Below, in pieces: positions 1-4,984 of a stretch of 7,619 nt of DNA. This DNA comes from an uncultured Atopobium sp. (GTDB taxonomy: Bacteria > Actinomycetota > Coriobacteriia > Coriobacteriales > Atopobiaceae). The DNA is taken from the NCBI GenBank assembly GCA_946647055.1, contig CAMPCT010000095.1, forward strand, positions 1-7,619, in the 5' to 3' direction. The position numbers were made by a program, and so were the translations under genes. A model generated the notes under the pieces. The model worked only from the letters and a program-made list of their open reading frames with translations, had not been told where the DNA came from and did not search any database. Numbering within the stretch: the stretch's first letter is position 1; every line of letters starts with the position of its first letter.

Positions 1-6
1 ACGAGG

Positions 7-36
7 TTAGCACTGTGCGAGTAGCACTTAAATAAT
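7..36 (+). promoter_or_regulatory. Candidate sigma-70-type promoter for the DUF6440-like gene
   Basis: A TTAGCA hexamer (7-12, four of six matches to TTGACA) is followed after 18 nt by AATAAT (31-36, five of six matches to TATAAT), in a locally AT-rich stretch. Transcription would begin near 43 and leave a leader of about 65 nt before the start at 110. The region upstream of position 1 is not visible, so another promoter may exist. Judged by eye only. Confidence 0.35.
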
Positions 37-109
37 TGCGAGATAGGCAGGCCGTTTCACGAGTCCACCAAGAACAGTAGCCAACAGTCACGAGGCGGAG
101 GAAAGTATT

Positions 110-328
110 ATGGCGCTATTTGGAAAAGACAAGAAGAAGGGGCGCTTCATCGTCAAGACGATGGAAATGCACGGCGGCATACACATATTTGAGGTGGTTG
201 TCGACACGCAGACCGGGGTCAATTACCTGCAGGCAACCCGAGACATTCCCAATAACATCAGCACCAGCATCACCCCGCTGTACAACTCGGACGGCACCGT
301 CATCGTGACGGAGGAGCACGAAGGCTAG
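110..328 (+). CDS. DUF6440-like small protein (72 aa)
   Basis: This is a 72-residue soluble protein of unknown function. After a basic, Lys-rich N-terminus (residues 5-11, KDKKKGR), it follows the DUF6440 pattern as I know it: an RF strand start (11-12), a GG turn (22-23), a hydrophobic strand ending in the hallmark VDTQTGVNYL (31-40), and a C-terminal SITPLYNSDGTVIV (53-66) corresponding to the family's 'LTPLLDxDGKPV' ending. The length fits this short family. The start is supported by GGAGG at 97-101, 8 nt before ATG. There is no signal peptide or membrane segment. DUF6440 proteins occur in bacteria and phages with no assigned activity, so none is proposed. It is the first plus-strand gene of the lower-GC left part and is separated from the next gene by about 290 bp, so it is probably transcribed on its own. 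The family call is from memory of the motif, not a search. Confidence 0.8.
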   Translation: MALFGKDKKKGRFIVKTMEMHGGIHIFEVVVDTQTGVNYLQATRDIPNNISTSITPLYNSDGTVIVTEEHEG

Positions 329-615
329 TCATTCACCATGTGCCTCCGCATAATGTCGCAGCCTTTAAAAGAAAGGCGGACTCTCATCACTCCAAAAACG
401 TTGTGTTGACATGCGGAGTCATCGACTTCCCGAAAACGAGCGTCCTGAGCTGCGCGTCGTTGCCGCCTTACTACGATTGTGGGCTATACATCCTGAATTG
501 GTGAGCTGGATTTTCCTCACAAACGTAACCCTCGTTCAGCTGTAGCGTGCCCCTTTTTTGTCCGCCGGCTTAGGTAACCTTGTTCCAGGGACGGGCTCAC
601 ACAGCAGGAGGAACC
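329..615. other. Intergenic region with small hairpin and repeat copy 1
   Basis: This 287-bp gap separates the DUF6440-like and SIMPL genes. A hairpin lies 33 nt after the first stop codon: arms GCCTTT (361-366) and AAAGGC (372-377) with loop AAAAG. It lacks a T tract, so it is at best a weak terminator. TATACA (485-490) with TTGCCG 19 nt upstream is a poor promoter candidate for the next gene. The first copy of the 35-nt repeat is at 506-540, and a C4T6 run follows at 551-560. A 44-codon plus-strand reading frame (411-545) ends inside the repeat but has no ribosome binding site. Confidence 0.5.
506..540 (+). repeat. 35-nt interspersed repeat, copy 1 (divergent)
   Basis: The last 20 nt (521-540) match the core AAACGTAGCCCTCGTTCAGC with one change (GTAACC for GTAGCC). 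Over 35 nt, 28 positions match copy 2. It ends 75 nt before the SIMPL gene's ATG. The 5' half is the more divergent part. Confidence 0.85.
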
Positions 616-1335
616 ATGGTGCGTGAAAGACTTCTGAGCATCGGCATAACAGTCGAGGAGGACTTCCCTGTCGACATTCTCAGGGTAGGAATCACAATTG
701 AGGGGGAACGCGATACCAAGGAGGAATGTGCCGAAGCATACAACGAGCACCTGAGGCGTATTAGGCAAGGACTGGTTGCCGCCGGTATTCCCGAAGACGA
801 CATCAAAAACAACGAGCTTGCCATCACTCCCCGCACGGAGAAGATTTATACCAGGATCGAAAGCAACAGCCCTGCATACGGGGGCTACGGCCTCAATGAT
901 GACAGGGACTACTATGTTGCCACGGAGGTGCTTCGCGGACACAGATTCGACGCGCGGGTCAACGTTGACTGCGCGGCAGAGCCCGAGATGACTAAGAGGG
1001 TCTGGCTCGCCCTGGCGGGCTGTGGCGATGAAGTCGCCTATTTCCTGCACTTCGACATCAAGGATGACGTGGCTGCCAAAAAGAGGCTTTTGACCAGGGC
1101 CGTGTTCGAAGGAAAGGAGCGTGCCGAGGTCTTGGCCGCCGCTGCGGGGGCGCGTATCGTCGGAATCCACGCCATCGAGTATGAGTATGAGCCGAGTGGC
1201 GTGTACGGCGGGGACAGGATGCGTGGCGTGGCGTTGAGGGCCAAGAGCACCTATGACGATGCCCCCGACTTCAATCCCAAGGACATCACCGTATGCTGCA
1301 CGGTCCAGATGCAATGGGATATGGAACTCGTCTGA
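616..1335 (+). CDS. SIMPL (DUF541) domain protein, cytoplasmic form (239 aa)
   Basis: The protein is read as a single SIMPL/DUF541 domain over nearly its whole length (about residues 7-237). Visible family features: an N-terminal strand and 'V.G.' start (8-30); a helix with charged repeats (33-55) leading to the hallmark AAGIPEDDIKNNELAITP (55-72), matching the 'L...GI...DIqT..l.l.p' signature; a central strand and helix section (98-150) ending in FHFDI-like YFLHFDIKD; a helix RAVFEGKERAEVLAAAAGARIVGI (161-184) matching 'A...A..kA..lA...G..lG.v'; and a final amphipathic strand DITVCCTVQMQWDMEL (223-238). YggE and BP26 relatives are usually exported, but no signal peptide or membrane segment is present here, so an intracellular role is inferred. 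The biochemical function of the family is poorly defined. AGGAGG (606-611) supports ATG 616; GTG 619 is an alternative. The stop TGA is followed at once by TAA. Confidence 0.87.
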   Translation: MVRERLLSIGITVEEDFPVDILRVGITIEGERDTKEECAEAYNEHLRRIRQGLVAAGIPEDDIKNNELAITPRTEKIYTRIESNSPAYGGYGLNDDRDYYVATEVLRGHRFDARVNVDCAAEPEMTKRVWLALAGCGDEVAYFLHFDIKDDVAAKKRLLTRAVFEGKERAEVLAAAAGARIVGIHAIEYEYEPSGVYGGDRMRGVALRAKSTYDDAPDFNPKDITVCCTVQMQWDMELV

Positions 1336-1353
1336 TAAGGGAGTCGCCTACAG

Positions 1354-1388
1354 TTGAATCTACCTAGCAAACGTAGCCCTCGTTCAGC
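1354..1388 (+). repeat. 35-nt interspersed repeat, copy 2
   Basis: It begins 18 nt after the stop of the SIMPL gene and ends 51 nt before the 59-aa gene. It differs from copy 3 at a single position of 35 (CTAG versus CTTG before the core). The core AAACGTAGCCCTCGTTCAGC is at 1369-1388. Within the core, AACG and CGTT could pair around a 7-nt loop, which is a weak stem. Confidence 0.92.
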
Positions 1389-1439
1389 CATTGGCGATAT
1401 GGCAACCACGCTTCTGTACGAGGAGAACAGGGAGGGGAA

Positions 1440-1619
1440 ATGGTTCAGGATCACGAAATCGAAATGAGGCAGAATCCCCCCCAGGAGTATGCCTTTCTGA
1501 TAGACGATCGCGCCGATGCTATTCCGAAGGAGCGCCGCAAGGAGCTCGAGGCGATGATTACGCCCGATCTCATTGCGGCTTGCAGGCAGGACCTGAAAGC
1601 CGCCGGCCTCTGGAAGTAA
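1440..1619 (+). CDS. Small hypothetical protein (59 aa)
   Basis: This is an unrecognised 59-residue acidic and basic, soluble-looking protein. It starts MVQDHEIEMRQ, has a central YAFLIDDRADAIPKERRKEL (17-36), and ends in a helical LIAACRQDLKAAGLWK (44-59). No membrane segment or Cys-rich motif is seen. The start at ATG 1440 is supported by GGAGG at 1431-1435 with a 4-nt spacer. Third positions and amino-acid make-up look like real coding sequence, unlike the Ser/Arg-rich overlapping frames. A second, 22-codon frame begins upstream at ATG 1399 (MATTLLYEEN...) and overlaps to 1467 in another frame. It also looks protein-like, so a frameshifted longer gene of about 73 residues cannot be excluded. 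Repeat copies 2 and 3 bracket the gene, the latter starting 6 nt after the stop. Confidence 0.6.
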   Translation: MVQDHEIEMRQNPPQEYAFLIDDRADAIPKERRKELEAMITPDLIAACRQDLKAAGLWK

Positions 1620-1625
1620 ACGCTG

Positions 1626-1660
1626 TTGAATCTACCTTGCAAACGTAGCCCTCGTTCAGC
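1626..1660 (+). repeat. 35-nt interspersed repeat, copy 3
   Basis: It begins 6 nt after the stop of the 59-aa gene and is 34/35 identical to copy 2. The core AAACGTAGCCCTCGTTCAGC is at 1641-1660. No gene follows it on the plus strand. It marks the end of the lower-GC gene group. Confidence 0.92.
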
Positions 1661-1820
1661 ATGCGCCTACCAGCGGAAACGTGGTTCTCACAGAAATGGG
1701 AGTTGGCATTGGCCCCATTCCTCCTCCATTCTAGGGCAGAGAGGGGCGCCTGGAAGGGGCCTCGACGAAGCCATGGCCTGCGGCGCCAGGGAGCGGCTTG
1801 CGGTGGGCGCGTCCTGCCGC

Positions 1821-1856
1821 ATATAACCGATATAACCTCATAACAGTCATATCAGC
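1821..1856. repeat. AT-rich degenerate 9-nt tandem units
   Basis: Two nearly exact 9-nt units, ATATAACCG (1821-1829) and ATATAACCT (1830-1838), are followed by two degenerate ones, CATAACAGT and CATATCAGC. The tract is an AT island in very GC-rich surroundings. It could be a protein-binding array or part of a promoter: TATAAC at 1822-1827 has TTGCGG 18 nt upstream at 1798-1803, which would read into the structured region. Confidence 0.5.
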
Positions 1857-1878
1857 CCCACGGCCAGTCGAAGCACCC

Positions 1879-1922
1879 GCCCCGCCATGCGGCCCGTTGG
1901 CCGGGCGGGGCCGCGAACGGCC
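1879..1922. repeat. GC-rich hairpin with competing alternative stem
   Basis: Outer arms GCCCCGCC (1879-1886) and GGCGGGGC (1904-1911) enclose an inner stem CGGCC/GGCCG (1890-1894, 1899-1903) with loop CGTT, giving 13 base pairs interrupted only by a 3-nt bulge. A second stem GGCCG/CGGCC (1909-1913, 1918-1922) with loop CGAA shares bases with the first, so the two cannot both form fully. Confidence 0.7.
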
Positions 1923-1968
1923 CGCAGGGCGCCTCTCAGCGCCTCGTCTACCTGCGGTAACGCGCAGG
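1923..1968. repeat. CCTGCG/CGCAGG hairpin with duplicate arm
   Basis: CCTGCG (1951-1956) can pair with CGCAGG at 1963-1968 (loop GTAACG) or with an identical CGCAGG at 1923-1928. The latter would enclose the two GCGCCTC direct repeats. Neither form has a T tract, so this is not a classical terminator. Confidence 0.6.
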
Positions 1969-2145
1969 CATCGTGACGTCGTCCCCGTCGTCCGATTGCC
2001 CCGAAGGTGTGCCCCGCCCGCTTCCGCCAGACGTCCCGTTTGGGCTTCCCACAGACGAGCGATGCCGGGCAGCCCAAGCAGGACACGTAGTATCGTCGAA
2101 TCGCTTGCACTATCCGCCGATGGCTGAGAATGCGAGAGCGACCAG

Positions 2146-2177
2146 TGCCGGAGTCAAGTGCAACTTGGTCACCGGCA
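2146..2177. repeat. Long imperfect hairpin downstream of the DUF6273 gene
   Basis: Outer arms TGCCGG (2146-2151) and CCGGCA (2172-2177) and inner arms CAAGT (2155-2159) and ACTTG (2163-2167), with loop GCA and an internal loop of 3/4 nt, make 11 base pairs. It lies 35 nt past the stop of the minus-strand membrane-protein gene. It could end that transcript, but no T tract follows on either strand. Confidence 0.6.
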
Positions 2178-2211
2178 TACATGAATCACGCTTACGGTAA
2201 AAGCGCATGCC

Positions 2212-3474
2212 CTATTGAAGCGACGAGGCGTTTACCCACACCGCCGGTCGAATGCCTGCAGACTCGTTGTCACGCATATCCCCTATGGCGCCATTCGCGC
2301 GCACGATCGGGGTGTACAGGTCGCCCTCCGGCTGCATCAGCCACCACCCAACCGTGCCGTCGTCTGATATGCCATGCCTGGCGCTATCAATGGTGGCCGT
2401 GTGGGCGGTCGGGAGGCAGCGCCTAAGCGCGTTGTTCTCGAGATAGGCCTCGACTTGCTGCTCGTCGAGCAGGAACACCTCGTCATAGGTGGTTTCCTCG
2501 ATCGTCGAGCCCGCGTTGCTGACGATGGGGACCGCCTCGATGCCCAAGCGCTCGTCTTCCGTGAATGCCCCCTCGAGGAAGTCCCCCTCGAGCCAGGATC
2601 TGAGGGTTGAGGAGTACCAGCTGGCGGGGTTCGCCTGGACCCTTTCGTGGTAGGGCATGAACTCGAGGGCGTATTTGCTCAGGAGCAGACAGTGGTCTCC
2701 GTCGCGCTCGACCACGATCCACTCGATGGGCTCGGCCCCGTTGGAGGCATTCCCGTCCTGCTCATATGAGCCGAAGAAGACGCATTCCATACCGTACATC
2801 TCATAGGCGTCCCTGTTGGGCACAAGGCCCTCGAAGGCGGAGTACAGACGGTCTGCCATATCCGCCACATCGTCCTCAGAGGAATCTGCCTCGTCAAGCA
2901 TGCCCTTGGCCTCCTCGAGCGCGGCCTTCCAGGCGGAGTTGCTCTCGGACGTGTAGCCATAGTCCCCATACCCGGCTTCATAAGCCACTTCCAGGGCTTC
3001 TATCCTACCCCTGAGATCCTCGAGAGGTCCCGTCCCATCATCCGGCAGTGTGTCCTCGGCCTGTGGGCCATCTGCCACCTGCAAGTCTCCATGCATGACC
3101 TGCTCTCGAACGGAATCCTTTGAGGCGCTCTGGTTTGCGTTTTGGCTTTCGCGGGCAGACATGACATGCAGGAGTATGACCCCGGCCACAAACAAGGCAG
3201 CGCCTGCAATCAGTGTAATCTTCCACACGGCCTCGTTCTTCTTCGCCCGCAGCTCCGCAGCTCTGCGCTCCTCCTCGGCTTTGCGCTCGCGTTCGCGTCT
3301 GCGCTCGTCAATCGCCTTGACTATTGGAACCCTTGACAGGAATGAGCGCGAGCCCACGCCATTGCCCCGCGTCGCGGAGGCCCCGGCGGGATTCTCCGCC
3401 CCGGCGTCCCGTCGCCCCTTGCCGCCCTTACTCTCAGACTTGCCCCTCTGGAAGAACATGTTGCCCGCAATCAT
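2212..3474 (-). CDS. Single-pass membrane protein with FIVAR-like and DUF6273 domains (420 aa)
   Basis: The N-terminus is basic and low-complexity (1-50). A highly charged helix rich in Arg, Glu and Lys (55-80, likely coiled coil) runs into one membrane segment, WKITLIAGAALFVAGVILLHV (84-104). The positive-inside rule places the rest outside the cell. Residues about 152-218 match the FIVAR pattern of extracellular proteins (YTSESNSAWKAALEEAKGML, then DVADMADRLYSAFEGL). Residues about 230-415 match DUF6273: VFFGSYEQD, EPIEWIVVERDGDHCLLLSKYAL, WYSSTLRSWLEGDFLEGAFTEDE, DEVFLLDEQQV, GWWLMQPEG and the closing GIRPAVWV. DUF6273 has no assigned activity; a surface or sensing role is a guess. The in-frame stop at 3520-3522 makes ATG 3474 the earliest start. 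ATG 3459 is possible, and neither has a clear Shine-Dalgarno. Its GC is lower than that of the operon upstream. Confidence 0.85.
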   Translation of the reverse strand: MIAGNMFFQRGKSESKGGKGRRDAGAENPAGASATRGNGVGSRSFLSRVPIVKAIDERRRERERKAEEERRAAELRAKKNEAVWKITLIAGAALFVAGVILLHVMSARESQNANQSASKDSVREQVMHGDLQVADGPQAEDTLPDDGTGPLEDLRGRIEALEVAYEAGYGDYGYTSESNSAWKAALEEAKGMLDEADSSEDDVADMADRLYSAFEGLVPNRDAYEMYGMECVFFGSYEQDGNASNGAEPIEWIVVERDGDHCLLLSKYALEFMPYHERVQANPASWYSSTLRSWLEGDFLEGAFTEDERLGIEAVPIVSNAGSTIEETTYDEVFLLDEQQVEAYLENNALRRCLPTAHTATIDSARHGISDDGTVGWWLMQPEGDLYTPIVRANGAIGDMRDNESAGIRPAVWVNASSLQ

Positions 3475-3489
3475 CAGGGGGGCGACTCT

Positions 3490-3502
3490 GGGGACCGTCC
3501 CC
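3490..3502. repeat. REP-like palindrome GGGGACCGTCCCC, copy 1
   Basis: This is a perfect 6-bp inverted repeat around one base. It lies 16 nt upstream of the membrane-protein start, just inside the predicted transcript, so in RNA it would form a hairpin in the leader and may explain the lack of a clear ribosome binding site. The same palindrome recurs at 3932-3944. No transposase that could mobilise it is in the window. Confidence 0.75.
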
Positions 3503-3516
3503 GTTATGCACGTGAA

Positions 3517-3544
3517 TTCCTATGAGGAGCATATCAGATGTCAA
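3517..3544 (-). promoter_or_regulatory. Candidate promoter of the membrane-protein gene
   Basis: On the minus strand a perfect TTGACA (3544-3539) is followed after 16 nt by TAGGAA (3522-3517), a poor -10 with three of six matches. Transcription would start near 3509, just before the palindrome at 3490-3502. The 136-bp gap after the preceding gene supports a separate transcription start, but the -10 is weak. Confidence 0.35.
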
Positions 3545-3610
3545 TGCCGGCTCAATCCCACCCTCGGCGCAGCTCCTCCGCCACCTTAGTCGGCGCATCT
3601 CCTTGTCCGC

Positions 3611-4984
3611 TCACCGCTCGTCGTTAGCCCTCGCGTAATCCATCATGGCCATCCGCTCCGTCATGGCAGCGCCTTGCGATGCCAAGGATACGATAGCAGC
3701 CGAAAGGAGCGTGTCCACACCGTGCGCATAATCCTCCCTCGCATGTCGCTCCGCGTCGAGCTCGTCCTCCCTGGCGCTCGCCCTCGCCCCGTCCCACGCC
3801 TCCTCCCCGAGGCCGAGGGACGACCCAAGTGAGCGACCGCACCATGCGGGCACCATGTCGCGCCCCTCCATGGCCATGACCTCCCATGGGCGCGGGTCGA
3901 CCGCCACTGCCCCTAGTGCTCCGCCTGGTATGGGGACGGTCCCCGTGAGGGCCGGCAGGGGCCACCCCTCGCCCGTCGAGGGGCGGTAGGCATAGGAGGA
4001 CGCCCCTCGGCACTCGAGGGCGACCTCCTTGCCCTCCTGTTGACTCGCGAGCAGCCTCAGCCACTCACCGACGGTTACTTTGGCGCATGCGACGACCCTG
4101 GCGTCGGACCCGGAGACGGCGGCGAGCGCCTCAGCCACGCCGGCCCTCGCGTCCTGAGACCCTCCCAGCTCCGCCACGTACCAGTCGAAGCAGCTGCCCC
4201 CCGGCATCTCCCCAGTGAGCACGAGGTCCGCCCTCACCTCCCGCCCCAAGCGTCCCGCATAGCAGAGCCTCGTCGGCGCGAGATCCCAGAGGTAGTCCTC
4301 CTCGAGCGCCTGCTGGGCGTTGCCGTCGAACGCGATGAGGTCGGCGACGTCCCCCAAGCCGAGCTCCTCGGCCGCGCGTCGGAGGGTCCGCTCGACGTCC
4401 TTCGTGATTGACCAATAGGCCTCGCTCTCGAGCTCGTCCCTCATGGTCTGGTCGCGGTCGTCGTTGAGGTAGCCCTCGAGGGAGTCGGCGAGCGTGGCGC
4501 CGGTGGGGGACTCCTCCCATCCCTCCACGCGGAACGGGTTGACGTGACCGTCCTCGTCGATGGCCCACTCGAGCCAGTCACGCACGTCCGCGACCGTGAC
4601 TGCGTCCTCCCCAGCCCCCGCGATGTCAAGGAGGTCGATTGCCTCGCTCTCGCCCAGTGCCCGCTTGCAGCACTCCCTCACGGCGGAGCTGACCATGTTG
4701 CCGCCGAGCATGCCGATGGCAACGTCTAGTGGCTGGGCCGCAAGCTCGGCCTCCTCCCCGAGGGCGACCCTGACGAGGGCCCAGCGGTCCCGACCCATCG
4801 CCTTACGCCATGAGCATAGGGTCCTCGCCGCGCGGCCCAGGCCCTCGTCCTCGGCAAGCATGCCCTCCGCGGCGTAACGCAGCACGTCGGTGGACGGTCC
4901 GATCCAGGTCTTCCCGAGCGCACGGGCAAGCTCGTCCACGAGCGCCTCTCGCGCCTCGACGCTCTTCTTGGCGGCTTCGTTCAT
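3611..4984 (-). CDS. Unknown mobile-element protein (457 aa)
   Basis: I do not recognise a family. The protein is acidic, soluble-looking and mostly helical, with an N-terminal helix rich in Ala and Glu (3-24), paired Cys at 105-106, a central acidic stretch DWLEWAIDEDGHVNPF (136-151), a helix-rich part (178-215), a more strand-like part around FDWYVAEL (266-273), and a C-terminal charged helix (400-420). No membrane segment is clear. The open frame extends to 5089, but ATG 4984 is chosen because GGGGAGGAG (4987-4995) precedes it and its ATGA overlaps the stop of the DUF3846 gene by 4 nt, implying translational coupling. A GGGGACCGTCCCC palindrome is embedded in frame and encodes GTVP (residues 348-351), possibly an insertion. 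Position and strand suggest an accessory role in the relaxase operon; no activity is proposed. Confidence 0.8.
   Translation of the reverse strand: MNEAAKKSVEAREALVDELARALGKTWIGPSTDVLRYAAEGMLAEDEGLGRAARTLCSWRKAMGRDRWALVRVALGEEAELAAQPLDVAIGMLGGNMVSSAVRECCKRALGESEAIDLLDIAGAGEDAVTVADVRDWLEWAIDEDGHVNPFRVEGWEESPTGATLADSLEGYLNDDRDQTMRDELESEAYWSITKDVERTLRRAAEELGLGDVADLIAFDGNAQQALEEDYLWDLAPTRLCYAGRLGREVRADLVLTGEMPGGSCFDWYVAELGGSQDARAGVAEALAAVSGSDARVVACAKVTVGEWLRLLASQQEGKEVALECRGASSYAYRPSTGEGWPLPALTGTVPIPGGALGAVAVDPRPWEVMAMEGRDMVPAWCGRSLGSSLGLGEEAWDGARASAREDELDAERHAREDYAHGVDTLLSAAIVSLASQGAAMTERMAMMDYARANDER
3932..3944. repeat. REP-like palindrome GGGGACGGTCCCC, copy 2 (inside a gene)
   Basis: It is the same palindrome as 3490-3502 apart from the central base (equivalent when read on the other strand), and both copies are followed by GT on the plus strand. 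It lies in frame within the 457-aa gene and is read as G-T-V-P without disrupting the frame. Confidence 0.75.

Larger units (their letters stand above)
1661..2211. other. Gene-poor structured region, possible cis-acting site
   Basis: No reading frame in these 551 bp convinces: frames of 60-111 codons exist on both strands, but they are Arg/Pro/Ser-rich, lack ribosome binding sites and match nothing I recognise. GC content rises sharply from about 1735 rightward. The region contains AT-rich 9-nt period units (1821-1856), GC hairpins (1879-1922), a 10-nt-period GCGCCTC direct repeat (1929-1935, 1939-1945), a CCTGCG/CGCAGG hairpin (1951-1968) and a long imperfect hairpin (2146-2177). It lies downstream of the last minus-strand gene and beside the left gene group. 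A transfer origin, attachment site or structured RNA would each fit. None is demonstrated. Confidence 0.5.

Noticed and set aside
411..545. 44-codon plus-strand frame ending in FLTNVTLVQL at repeat copy 1
   Set aside because: It has no Shine-Dalgarno and no recognised family. It is noted only because its end coincides with the repeat; copies 2 and 3 have a stop codon just before the corresponding stretch.
517..1314. 265-codon minus-strand frame opposite the SIMPL gene
   Set aside because: It lies antisense to a gene with a clear family match and a strong ribosome binding site; its product has no recognisable motif.
1354..1660. 35-nt repeats as integron attC sites
   Set aside because: GTTGAAT in copies 2 and 3 fits the loose GTTRRRY core, but copy 1 does not, no correctly placed RYYYAAC partner or attC-like long imperfect palindrome is present, and no integrase is in the window.
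506..1660. 35-nt repeats as a CRISPR array
   Set aside because: There are only three copies, separated by 813 and 237 bp of coding sequence, with no spacer-sized intervals and no cas genes.
2146..2177. Hairpin as the nick site of the AAGTGCG (IncQ/pIP501) type oriT
   Set aside because: AAGTGC occurs, but inside the hairpin arm and loop rather than just after it, and the following bases do not match the known GCGCCCT-like nick core.
1847..2182. 111-codon minus-strand frame and 75-109-codon plus-strand frames in the gene-poor region
   Set aside because: They are Arg/Pro/Ser-rich, overlap one another on both strands, lack ribosome binding sites and run through the hairpins. This is typical of chance frames in GC-rich DNA.
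3434..3598. 54-codon minus-strand frame overlapping the start of the DUF6273 gene
   Set aside because: AAGGAG abuts its ATG with no spacer, it runs through the palindrome, and it overlaps the membrane-protein gene; composition is not protein-like at the end.
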